A DNA stretch of 33,356 bases, from NCBI GenBank assembly GCA_011390635.1, contig JAABSA010000039.1, positions 1 through 33,356 on the forward strand, given 5' to 3'. The stretch comes from Desulfotignum sp. (GTDB lineage: Bacteria; Desulfobacterota; Desulfobacteria; Desulfobacterales; Desulfobacteraceae). Shown one piece after another: positions 16,516 through 24,326 of this stretch. How positions within the stretch are numbered: position 1 is the stretch's first letter; each line of letters opens with the position of its first letter. Both the position numbers and the translations under genes were made by a program. The notes below the pieces were generated by a model that had not been told where the DNA came from, made no database searches, and was given only the letters and a program-made list of their open reading frames with translations.

Positions 16516-16698
16516 ATGCCCGATGATTTCAGAAGAAACTGCTTTACATGTAAATTCTTCTATGTAACATGGGATCCGAACCATCCCAATGGCTGCAGAG
16601 CCATGGGATTCAAAACCCGGCAGCTGCCTTCCATGGTTGTCTTTCAGTCCTCAGGTGAGCCCTGCCGGCTGTTTCAGACAAAAAAGAAATCGTCATAA
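16516..16698 (+). CDS. Small four-cysteine protein, probable zinc-binding domain
   Basis: The 60-residue product has Cys at 9, 12, 27 and 50 ([27 protein letters not shown]), a spacing that suits one metal site. I recognise it as a short conserved family seen in Desulfobacterota that is often labelled uracil-DNA glycosylase in databases; it has none of the size or motifs of that enzyme, so the label should not be carried over. ATG 16516 has AGGT six bases upstream. It lies directly after the tRNA terminator and 49 bases before the ClpX-like gene, so it needs read-through or a promoter inside the terminator. Function is unknown. Confidence 0.75.
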   Translation: MPDDFRRNCFTCKFFYVTWDPNHPNGCRAMGFKTRQLPSMVVFQSSGEPCRLFQTKKKSS

Positions 16699-16711
16699 CC
16701 CTTTGTCTGTC

Positions 16712-16739
16712 TTGCATATTACCAAACCCGGCTTATATT
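16712..16739 (+). promoter_or_regulatory. Candidate promoter for the clpX-like/ahb operon
   Basis: TTGCAT (16712-16717) and TATATT (16734-16739) are separated by 16 bases. The predicted start point falls within a few bases of the ATG at 16748, and no Shine-Dalgarno is visible between, so the transcript could be leaderless. The match is moderate and untested. Confidence 0.35.
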
Positions 16740-16747
16740 ATTTGATT

Positions 16748-18514
16748 ATGAAAACCAAAAATACAATTAATACACAGGATCCCAAACCATATGCACAGGA
16801 TCCCAAAACAATAGAAAAAGAGCTGGGGGAGTTTCTCAATAAAAAATTCGGCGGAAAGGTCCGGATTATTTCCCCCTCGATCCAACCCGATAAAGATGTC
16901 ATTTCAGGCAAACCGCCCGGCAAAGGCAAAAAAGGGCTGATCAATTTCAACATCAAACCGGCAGAACTCATCGCCTACCTGGACCAGTATGTGGTGCGCC
17001 AGAACAGGGCCAAGTCGGTGCTGTCCACCAAGATCTGCACCCACTTCAACCGCATCCGCCATGAAGAAACCAGCGAGGATAAAGGGACAAAAATCACCGG
17101 CCATATCAAGTCCAATATTTTACTGCTGGGTCCCACCGGCATTGGCAAAACATACCTGATTAAACTGATTGCAAAAAAGATCGGCGTGCCCTTTGTCAAG
17201 GCCGATGCCACAAAATTTTCAGAAACCGGCTATGTGGGCGGTGATGTGGAAGATTTGATCCGGGATCTGGTCAAAGAGGCGGATGATGATATTGCACTGG
17301 CTGAATGCGGCATAGTGTATGTGGATGAGATTGATAAAATAGCAGCCAGTCCCAATGTGATCGGCGCACAGGTTTCCAGGACCGGTGTGCAGCGCGCGTT
17401 GCTAAAACCCATGGAAGAAACCGAAGTGGATCTGAAAGTCCCCCATGACCCGGTTTCCATGATGCAGGAACTGGAAACGTTCCAGAGAACCGGAAAACGA
17501 TCCAGCAGACGGGTCAATACCGGCAATATTCTGTTTATTCTGAGCGGTGCCTTTACCGGTCTTACAGACCTGATCAAACAGCGCTTGTCTCAGCAGACCA
17601 TCGGGTTTGGCTCCAGACTCACCCATACTGGCAATGATATGGATTTGTTAAAACAGACCCGTGCCGAAGACCTGGTAAAATATGGGTTTGAATCTGAATT
17701 CATCGGCCGGGTTCCGGTGCGCTGTATTTTGGATACCCTGGAAGAAAATGACCTGTATGCTATTCTCAAGATGCCCAACAACCCGGTCATTCTCAGCAAG
17801 CGCCTGGATTTTGCCGCCTATGGCATCGACATTGCCTTTGAAGATGAGGCATTGAAAATACTGGCAGGTATGGCCTTTACGGAAAACACCGGTGCCCGGG
17901 GCCTGGTGTCTGTGGTGGAAGATGCCCTGCTCCCCTTTGAAGAAACACTGCCATCCCGAAATATCACCCGGTTTGTCGTAACCAGACAGGTGATAGCAGA
18001 ACCATCCGATGTACTCACGGATCTTTTGGCTGATCAACCTGTCCATGACTGGGCATCTTTGCACCACAAGGCAAGGCAAAAAGAGATTGCGTACATCACC
18101 GACCATATCACGGAAAACTGGAAATCATTGTCCATTCTCCACGGACTCACCCTTTCCCGGATCCGGTGTGATATGGCAGCCCGGTACTATTGCACCCATG
18201 TCATGGAAATAGATGATGCGATCCGGAAAATCAAAAAATTTCATGATACCGTCAAGGAAATGGAGCTGGAAATTTCCAAAAGTGCTGATTTGCAAATTAT
18301 ATTTGAAGAAGATGCCATTGATTTTCTCATTGACCAGTTCATTACGCACGGGGTGTCGTCTGAAGCAATGTTGTCCAAACTTTACAACGATTATTATAAT
18401 GGTTTGAACCTGATCAGAGAAAAAACCGGCAAAAACCGTTTTTTCCTGTCAAAGGCTGATCTTGAAGACAGTGAAACCTATCTTAATAATCTTATCAGGA
18501 AAGAAATCACATGA
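16748..18514 (+). CDS. ClpX-like AAA+ unfoldase, divergent, with C-terminal extension
   Basis: The 588-residue protein carries a ClpX-type AAA+ module: Walker A GPTGIGKT (128-135), the pore loop GYVG (161-164), Walker B VYVDEIDK (190-197), FIGR (R321, Arg finger region) and sensor-2 TGARGL (381-386). It keeps an IGF tripeptide (285-287) at the place where ClpX binds ClpP, so protease partnership is possible. It lacks the four-Cys zinc domain that starts true ClpX; residues 1-70 are instead polar with a conserved-looking IEKELGEFLNKKFGGKVRI. About 170 residues extend beyond the usual end, and 515-556 looks like a second copy of the small-domain segment 361-400. The ATG has no clear Shine-Dalgarno. 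Its TGA overlaps the ahbC ATG, tying it to haem synthesis. Substrate is unknown; mitochondrial ClpX acting on ALA synthase is a suggestive parallel, not evidence. Confidence 0.88.
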   Translation: MKTKNTINTQDPKPYAQDPKTIEKELGEFLNKKFGGKVRIISPSIQPDKDVISGKPPGKGKKGLINFNIKPAELIAYLDQYVVRQNRAKSVLSTKICTHFNRIRHEETSEDKGTKITGHIKSNILLLGPTGIGKTYLIKLIAKKIGVPFVKADATKFSETGYVGGDVEDLIRDLVKEADDDIALAECGIVYVDEIDKIAASPNVIGAQVSRTGVQRALLKPMEETEVDLKVPHDPVSMMQELETFQRTGKRSSRRVNTGNILFILSGAFTGLTDLIKQRLSQQTIGFGSRLTHTGNDMDLLKQTRAEDLVKYGFESEFIGRVPVRCILDTLEENDLYAILKMPNNPVILSKRLDFAAYGIDIAFEDEALKILAGMAFTENTGARGLVSVVEDALLPFEETLPSRNITRFVVTRQVIAEPSDVLTDLLADQPVHDWASLHHKARQKEIAYITDHITENWKSLSILHGLTLSRIRCDMAARYYCTHVMEIDDAIRKIKKFHDTVKEMELEISKSADLQIIFEEDAIDFLIDQFITHGVSSEAMLSKLYNDYYNGLNLIREKTGKNRFFLSKADLEDSETYLNNLIRKEIT

Positions 18515-19698
18515 TTGGAATCTCAAAACTTTACTGTGCCACGGTTGAACCTTCTGACGCACTGCGTTATTCCCGGCATTCAGGACAGCTTCCCTCCCAC
18601 CTGCTCCAGTTTTCCATAGATAAAAAACCGGTGGTGGTCTGGAACATGACCCAGCGGTGCAATTTAAAATGTGTGCACTGCTATGCCAGATCCGAAGATA
18701 TATCCTATGACAATGAACTGACCCATGAACAGGCCCTGGCCATGATTGATGACCTGGCGGATTTCGGGGTGCCGGTGCTGTTGTTTTCCGGCGGAGAACC
18801 CCTGGTGCACCCGCGGCTGGTTGACTATGCCCGGTATGCCGTATCCAAAGGCATGCGGGCTGTCATCTCCACCAACGGAACTCTGATCACCCGGGAAAAG
18901 GCAAAGATCCTCAAAGAGATCGGGCTGTCCTATGTGGGCATCAGCCTGGATGGACTGGAAGAGACCCATGACAAATTCAGAGGCGTCAAAGGATCTTTCA
19001 AAAAAGCTATGCAAGCCATTGAAAACTGCCAGGCCGCCGGTATCAAAGTGGGGTTGCGGTTCACCATAAACAAGCGCAATGTCCAGGATATTCCGGGCAT
19101 TTTTGACCTGCTGGAACAAAAAAATATTCCCCGGGCCTGTTTTTACCATCTGGTGTATTCCGGCAGGGGTTCAGAAATTGCCAAAGAAGACCTAAGCCAT
19201 GAAGAAACCCGGAAGGTGCTGGATCTGATCATGGACAGAACCCGTGACCTGCATGACAGAAACATGCCAAAAGAAATTCTCACCGTGGACAACCATGCGG
19301 ACGGCCCCTATATCTACCAGCGGCTCCTGGATGAAAACCCGGAACGGGCAGCCGAAGTGCTGGCACTTCTGGAAATGAATGAAGGCAACAATTCCGGCCG
19401 GGGCATCGGATGCATTTCCTGGGACGGAGAGGTGTATCCCGACCAGTTCTGGCGGGAAAAATCTCTGGGCAATATCAAGGACCAGCCGTTTTCCAAAATA
19501 TGGACCGATGAATCCAATGAATTTTTAATGAAACTGAAACAAAAAAAGAACCATGTCAAAGGCCGGTGTGCCCGATGCCGGTGGCTGGACATCTGTGCCG
19601 GCAATTTTCGGGCCAGGGCGGAATCGGTGGCAGATGATCCCTGGGATTCTGATCCTGCCTGTTATCTTACAGACGAAGAAATCACAAAGGAGAACTAA
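18511..19698 (+). CDS. ahbC: 12,18-didecarboxysiroheme deacetylase, radical SAM
   Basis: It removes the acetate side chains of 12,18-didecarboxysiroheme to give Fe-coproporphyrin III in the siroheme-dependent haem pathway of sulfate reducers and archaea. The protein has 395 residues. The opening MIGISKLYCATVEPSDALRY and LPSHLLQF are typical of AhbC. The radical-SAM cluster is C50, C54, C57 (CNLKCVHC), with SGGEP for SAM binding. The C-terminal auxiliary-cluster region has GIGCISWDGEVYPDQFW and GRCARCRWLDICAG. It starts in the ATGA overlap with the ClpX-like gene and is followed after one base by hemB. The related d1-haem protein NirJ is the alternative, but the start sequence and partners favour AhbC. 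Confidence 0.93.
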   Translation: MIGISKLYCATVEPSDALRYSRHSGQLPSHLLQFSIDKKPVVVWNMTQRCNLKCVHCYARSEDISYDNELTHEQALAMIDDLADFGVPVLLFSGGEPLVHPRLVDYARYAVSKGMRAVISTNGTLITREKAKILKEIGLSYVGISLDGLEETHDKFRGVKGSFKKAMQAIENCQAAGIKVGLRFTINKRNVQDIPGIFDLLEQKNIPRACFYHLVYSGRGSEIAKEDLSHEETRKVLDLIMDRTRDLHDRNMPKEILTVDNHADGPYIYQRLLDENPERAAEVLALLEMNEGNNSGRGIGCISWDGEVYPDQFWREKSLGNIKDQPFSKIWTDESNEFLMKLKQKKNHVKGRCARCRWLDICAGNFRARAESVADDPWDSDPACYLTDEEITKEN

Positions 19699-19699
19699 G

Positions 19700-20677
19700 A
19701 TGCTGTTTCCGGACTACAGGGGCAGGCGCATGCGGGCCAATGCCAATTTCAGGCGGATGATCAGAGAGACGACAATTTCCAGAGATGATCTGATTCTTCC
19801 CTTGTTTGCCGTGGAAGGCAGCGGGGTAAAAAAACCCATCGACTCCATGCCCGGCCATTTTCAGCTGTCAGGTGATTATATTGTCGACTTGGCAAAACAG
19901 GCAAATGGTGTCGGAATACCGGCCATTATTGTTTTCGGCATTCCAGACAAAAAAGATCCGCTGGCCACCCGGGCCTATGCAAATGACGGTATTGTCCAGA
20001 AAACCGTGGCCCGCATCAAAGAAGCGGTGCCGGACATCAGCGTCATCACCGATGTCTGCCTGTGCGGTTATACGGATCATGGCCATTGCGGGGTGGTGGA
20101 AAACGGGATCATTGAAAATGATGCATCTTTGGACCTGCTGGCAAAAACCGCACTTTCCCATGCCCGGGCCGGGGCAGACATGGTGGCCCCGTCCGACATG
20201 ATGGACGGCCGGGTGACCGAAATCCGCCAGGTTCTGGATGAAGAAGGGTTTGACCGGATTCCCATCATGTCCTATGCGGTAAAATATGCATCCGCATTTT
20301 ACGGCCCGTTCCGCCAGGCGGCAGCATCCGCCCCGCAGTTCGGGGACAGAAAAACATACCAGATGGACCCGGCCAATGCGGTGGAAGCCCTCCGGGAAGC
20401 CACCATGGATATCGAAGAAGGGGCCGACATCATCATGGTCAAACCGGCCCTGGCCTATCTGGATATTATATACCGGCTCAAACAGGAGATAGATCTGCCC
20501 ATTGCAGCCTATAATGTATCAGGAGAATACAGCATCATGAAAGCCGGGGAAATGATGGGGTGGGTGAATGCCGCAGACATGATAATGGAAACCCTGGTTG
20601 CCATAAAAAGGGCCGGTGCCGACATGATACTCACCTATTCCGCCATTGAGGTGGCCAGACAGCTGGAGGAGGCATGA
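19700..20677 (+). CDS. hemB: Delta-aminolevulinic acid dehydratase (porphobilinogen synthase)
   Basis: It joins two 5-aminolevulinate molecules into porphobilinogen, the first common tetrapyrrole step. With ATG 19700 (Shine-Dalgarno AAAGGAGA) the product has 325 residues. The zinc site DVCLCGYTDHGHCG gives C120, C122 and C130, marking a zinc-dependent type. The Schiff-base lysines are K195 (in SYAVKYASAFYGP) and K248 (in IIMVKPAL). A longer upstream frame runs through ahbC and is not used. The TGA overlaps the ahbD ATG. Sitting between ahbC and ahbD, it supports haem and siroheme supply from one operon. Confidence 0.98.
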   Translation: MLFPDYRGRRMRANANFRRMIRETTISRDDLILPLFAVEGSGVKKPIDSMPGHFQLSGDYIVDLAKQANGVGIPAIIVFGIPDKKDPLATRAYANDGIVQKTVARIKEAVPDISVITDVCLCGYTDHGHCGVVENGIIENDASLDLLAKTALSHARAGADMVAPSDMMDGRVTEIRQVLDEEGFDRIPIMSYAVKYASAFYGPFRQAAASAPQFGDRKTYQMDPANAVEALREATMDIEEGADIIMVKPALAYLDIIYRLKQEIDLPIAAYNVSGEYSIMKAGEMMGWVNAADMIMETLVAIKRAGADMILTYSAIEVARQLEEA

Positions 20678-21831
20678 GTCATTCCGGAAGCGGTCACAAC
20701 GCCGACGGGGCCCGCGGCAAAACAAACGTGCACAACAGCCCGACCGGACACAACAACAGGACCGGTAACCACACCGCCGGGGCCGGACATACCCTGCGCC
20801 TCGTGGCATGGGAAACCACACGGCGCTGCAACCTGTCCTGCAAACACTGCCGGGCCGTGGCAGAAGACCATCCGTACGAAAATGAACTGGATACCAAAGA
20901 AGCCTTTACCCTGCTGGACCAGATTCGAGAGGTGGGAAACCCCATCATTATTCTCACCGGGGGAGAACCCCTGCTCAGAGAAGATATTTTTGATATTGCC
21001 GCCTATGGCACCAAACTGGGCCTGCGGATGGTCATGGCACCCAACGGCACCCTGCTCACCCCCGACATTGCAGAAAAACTCAAAGCGTGCGGCATCAAGC
21101 GCATCAGCGTTAGCCTGGATGGTGCTTCCCCCAAAACCCATGACAATTTTCGGGGGCTTTCCAATGCCTTTACCGATGCCATCCGGGGCATTCACTTTGC
21201 CAAAGATGCCGGACTGGAATTTCAGATAAACACCACCATCACCAAAACCAATCTGGCGGAAATTCCCAAAATCCTCGCACTGGCTGAAAATCTGGGAGCG
21301 GTTGCCCACCATATTTTTCTGCTGGTGCCCACGGGCCGGGGAAAATATATCGTGGATTCCGCCATTGATGCCGAGGAATATGAACAGACCCTGAACTGGT
21401 TTTATGACCAGCGCGACAAAACGCCTCTTCAGCTCAAGGCCACCTGTGCCCCCCACTATTACCGGATTTTGCGCCAGCGTGCCCATGCCGAAGGCAAAAA
21501 GATCAGTTTTGAATCCCACGGACTGGATGCCGTCACCAGGGGATGTCTTGCCGGCACCGGTTTCTGCTTCATCTCCCATGTGGGACGGGTCCAGACCTGT
21601 GGATTTCTGGATGTTACCTGCGGGGATATCCGGCAGCAGAGCTTTGCTGATGTATGGGAAAATTCCACGGTATTCAATGAATTGCGCGATTTTTCAAGGC
21701 TGGAAGACAAATGCGGTATCTGTGAATACAAACGGGTGTGCGGCGGATGCCGGGCCAGGGCCTATGAAGCCACAGGCAGTTACCTGGCAGAAGAACCCCT
21801 TTGTTCTTACCAGCCCGCCAAAAAGCCATAA
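20674..21831 (+). CDS. ahbD: Haem synthase AhbD (Fe-coproporphyrin III decarboxylase), radical SAM
   Basis: It converts two propionates of Fe-coproporphyrin III to vinyl groups, giving haem b, the last step of the siroheme route. The protein has 385 residues. The radical-SAM cluster is C52, C56, C59 (CNLSCKHC), with LTGGEPL for SAM. A SPASM-type C-terminus shows GCLAGTGFC, QTCGFLDVTCGD, DKCGICEYKRVCGGCRARAYE. The first 40 residues are rich in Gly, Asn and six His (3, 8, 20, 26, 33, 39), looking disordered and possibly metal- or haem-binding. GGAGGAGG precedes the ATG, which overlaps the hemB stop. AhbA/AhbB and the siroheme genes are not in this window. Confidence 0.93.
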   Translation: MSHSGSGHNADGARGKTNVHNSPTGHNNRTGNHTAGAGHTLRLVAWETTRRCNLSCKHCRAVAEDHPYENELDTKEAFTLLDQIREVGNPIIILTGGEPLLREDIFDIAAYGTKLGLRMVMAPNGTLLTPDIAEKLKACGIKRISVSLDGASPKTHDNFRGLSNAFTDAIRGIHFAKDAGLEFQINTTITKTNLAEIPKILALAENLGAVAHHIFLLVPTGRGKYIVDSAIDAEEYEQTLNWFYDQRDKTPLQLKATCAPHYYRILRQRAHAEGKKISFESHGLDAVTRGCLAGTGFCFISHVGRVQTCGFLDVTCGDIRQQSFADVWENSTVFNELRDFSRLEDKCGICEYKRVCGGCRARAYEATGSYLAEEPLCSYQPAKKP

Positions 21832-22187
21832 AAAAATTACGGATACCCTTGATCGTTCACCAGCCAGATTGCAGGGCCTTCGCATGAAAAATTCCAGATA
21901 CTGCCAGGGAAGCATGCCGCCTTGTCCGGCATCCTGTGCCCGGCCCGAGATCCTGCGTGGGCCTTGTCCCATGAGCATAATGAAGTCCGGCAATCCGCGT
22001 TCCGGGTGGAAAGGTACCATCCCGGCATATTATACCAGCGGCCCCCTCCGGCTCTGACGGTCCGTTCACAGGATACCGGACAAGGCTTGCGGAATGCAGG
22101 ACTTTGGCGCCCCCCCGGCGTTTATCCTACAAAAGGACTGTCAGCGCCCTGGGGGATCTCAGGGGATCTGAGGCTGGGCACATCACA
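21832..22187. other. 356-base gap between convergent ahbD and pfp, with structured DNA
   Basis: No convincing gene is seen on either strand. The plus strand has a 57-codon frame (21884-22057) with four Cys but no Shine-Dalgarno and no recognisable family; a minus-strand 63-codon frame overlaps it. The main content is a long inverted repeat (separate entry) and, inside it, a hairpin CCGGGTGG/CCATCCCGG. A smaller palindrome CTCAGGGGATCTGAG lies close to the phosphofructokinase stop. There is no classic U-tract terminator for either gene. Confidence 0.6.
21920..22085. repeat. Long inverted repeat, 19-bp arms with one mismatch
   Basis: CCTTGTCCGGCATCCTGTG (21920-21938) faces CACAGGATACCGGACAAGG (22067-22085). 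Beyond the arms the pairing continues imperfectly on both sides (GCATGCCG against CGGAATGC outside, CCCGGCC against GGACCG inside). The enclosed 128 bases hold another strong hairpin near 22008-22025. This fits either a structured RNA or a small inverted-repeat element (MITE-like). Confidence 0.75.
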
Positions 22188-24278
22188 TCATGCATCTTTG
22201 TCTATGGCATTGAGCACCAGGGTGATGGGCCGGTCTTCTTCTGCTTTGCCGTCAAAACGCACCGGACCGGGTTTACGGTAATGGTCCTCTTCGGGCCCGG
22301 CTGCCATCCATTTTTTGCGCATGGCTTTGTATACCTGGAATGCATTGGAAGAAAGATCCACCATGCTTTTTTCCATGACCAGTTCCAGTCTGCCTTTACG
22401 TTCTTCCAGGTGCATGAGCCTGGCAATGGGAATACCGATGGGCTCCCAGTTTTCAAAGGACTGTTCCAGGTTTTTGATGGCTGCCATCTGGCCGGTCGCC
22501 CCATGGGCCATGAGATGAAAGGCTGTTAATCCCAGGTTATAGGAATAATGGCAGTCAAATCCTGTGGGATCACCCCCTCTGCCGTCATATCCATAAAAAT
22601 GGGTCTGGATTTTAAACCGGGGTTCAGACCGGCGAAATATTTCCGTGACCGGGCCGGGAATCTCATCATCCTTTCCCAGCAATGCTTCACTGACCAGGGC
22701 CTGCTTCAAGGTTTTCAAAGAGATGATCCTGGGTTTCACCAGCAAAAAGACGGCCGACGGATCTGTGAACAAGGCAGCGGCATAGAGATCCGGGTCCAGA
22801 TTTCTGGAGGCCATGAACGACTGGTAGTAGGAACGTGCAATCCCGATTTTATAAATGCCCTGCTCTTTGAGGGCACCCAGGTATTCTGTGACCATATCCA
22901 TGATGATTTTTTCAGTTCTCACCTGGGAAAATTGAAAATTGCCATGAAAGTCGCGTTCCACCAGCAATCCGGCCTGGAAAAATTCCGGAAGCTGGTTGAA
23001 CAACTCATCATCGCGCAGGTTCCATATGGGAAAACCGTTTCTGTCCAGCATCCCTTTGCTGATACGGCGCAGGTAATCCAGTTTTTCGTTCAACGTGGGA
23101 AATGACCGGTGAAAATCCAGGTCATGGATGGTGTTAAAATCTGCGATAATCTTATTGAGCTTGATGATGAACACCTGAATTTCATTAATGGACTCCAGGA
23201 TCCCTTCCGGTATGACCATGACCCCGTAATTTTTGCCGAATGCAGCCCTGCGGACTATGGCATCACAGATAATCCGGGACAGGTGCCGCAGGGTGATGCC
23301 ATAGGCGGTATAGTCGATCTCCCCCGTTTGTTTTGCTTTTTCAAGGCGTTCCTTATCAACATATTCGGCCAGTTCTTCTCCGATGAACACCAGGTTGACA
23401 TGGGTCTGCAAAGCGGTTTCCAGGGCCAGATGGCTGGCCACCCGTCCCATGACTTTACACACATGCCAGTATTTGATATCGGATGCCGCATCTGATGTCA
23501 GGCTGCTGATATTCTGGGAAAAAGCCCGGGCAGCCGAGTGAAATCCAAAGGGAACCGCCAGCAGTTTTGTGCCGTCATCACTTGAAACCTGGATATCACC
23601 GTCAATGGTCTTGGGCACCCCGATCACCCTGATGCCGGCAGCGGTGAAGTGCTGGGCTAAGAATGCGGCGTTGGTGTTGGAATCATCTCCGCCGATGACC
23701 ACCAGGCCCTCCAGATTCAGGGACTGGCAGGTCTTCAGGGCCTGGTTCATTTTTTCGCTGGTGTCAATTTTGGTCCTCCCGGTCTTGATCATGGAAAACC
23801 CGCCCATATTCCGGTGGGCATCCACCAGTTCTTTTGTAATTTCCACATACCGCGATTCAAGCAGCCCGTCCGATCCCAGAATGAATCCATATAACCTGGA
23901 TTCAGGGTTGCAGGCCGTAAGGGCATCAAACAGGCCGGCGATCACATTATGGCCTCCCGGTGCAGGCCCTCCGGAAAAAACCACCCCTATATGCCGTCTT
24001 TTACAAAATGCTTTTTTTTGTGCCATTGATGCATCTGATTTTTCTATCACCTTGTGCACGCAATTATTGATGATGTCGGGCAAAATTCTTTTGGCCTCCC
24101 TGTTCATGCCGAACCTGTATTGTGGCTGTTCAGACAACTGGGTGCACTTTGCATCAAAAATCTTGATACGTTTGGGAACAAATTGTTGCCTTTCAATGGC
24201 TTCCGGACTGGCACTTGCGGTAATTTTGTCTGTAATCGGATGATTCAACACCGTTTTGCGCACCTCTTTTGCGCCCAT
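22188..24278 (-). CDS. pfp: PPi-dependent 6-phosphofructokinase, long form
   Basis: It phosphorylates fructose 6-phosphate with pyrophosphate, a reversible step usable in both glycolysis and gluconeogenesis. At 696 residues it belongs to the long PFP group related to plant enzymes. Motifs: FSGGPAPGGHNVIAG (102-116), GSDGL, GGDDS at 196-200 (the second Asp is the mark of PPi use rather than ATP) and PKTIDGD at 222-228. About 95 N-terminal residues precede the catalytic core. ATG 24278 is preferred (AGGAG upstream) over a GTG two codons before. The next gene on the same strand, a diguanylate cyclase, ends 48 bases upstream, so they may be cotranscribed. Confidence 0.93.
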   Translation of the reverse strand: MGAKEVRKTVLNHPITDKITASASPEAIERQQFVPKRIKIFDAKCTQLSEQPQYRFGMNREAKRILPDIINNCVHKVIEKSDASMAQKKAFCKRRHIGVVFSGGPAPGGHNVIAGLFDALTACNPESRLYGFILGSDGLLESRYVEITKELVDAHRNMGGFSMIKTGRTKIDTSEKMNQALKTCQSLNLEGLVVIGGDDSNTNAAFLAQHFTAAGIRVIGVPKTIDGDIQVSSDDGTKLLAVPFGFHSAARAFSQNISSLTSDAASDIKYWHVCKVMGRVASHLALETALQTHVNLVFIGEELAEYVDKERLEKAKQTGEIDYTAYGITLRHLSRIICDAIVRRAAFGKNYGVMVIPEGILESINEIQVFIIKLNKIIADFNTIHDLDFHRSFPTLNEKLDYLRRISKGMLDRNGFPIWNLRDDELFNQLPEFFQAGLLVERDFHGNFQFSQVRTEKIIMDMVTEYLGALKEQGIYKIGIARSYYQSFMASRNLDPDLYAAALFTDPSAVFLLVKPRIISLKTLKQALVSEALLGKDDEIPGPVTEIFRRSEPRFKIQTHFYGYDGRGGDPTGFDCHYSYNLGLTAFHLMAHGATGQMAAIKNLEQSFENWEPIGIPIARLMHLEERKGRLELVMEKSMVDLSSNAFQVYKAMRKKWMAAGPEEDHYRKPGPVRFDGKAEEDRPITLVLNAIDKDA

Positions 24279-24326
24279 ACACACTCCTGCAGCTTATTGG
24301 TTTTATGGGTTGTGACAATGTGATAA

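Noticed and set aside
16516-16698. Uracil-DNA glycosylase for the 60-residue protein
   Set aside because: It is far too short and has none of the catalytic motifs; only the four-Cys pattern is visible.
20635-21579. A 314-codon minus-strand frame opposite ahbD
   Set aside because: The plus-strand frame carries the radical-SAM and SPASM cysteines and the ATGA overlap with hemB; the antisense frame has no domain or ribosome binding site.
21884-22057. A 57-codon four-Cys frame in the ahbD-pfp gap
   Set aside because: No Shine-Dalgarno, no family resemblance, and it overlaps the inverted repeat, which explains the base pattern better.
21832-22187. A known structured RNA (RNase P, SRP RNA, TPP or cobalamin riboswitch) in the gap
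   Set aside because: None of the conserved core sequences of these RNAs could be found on either strand.
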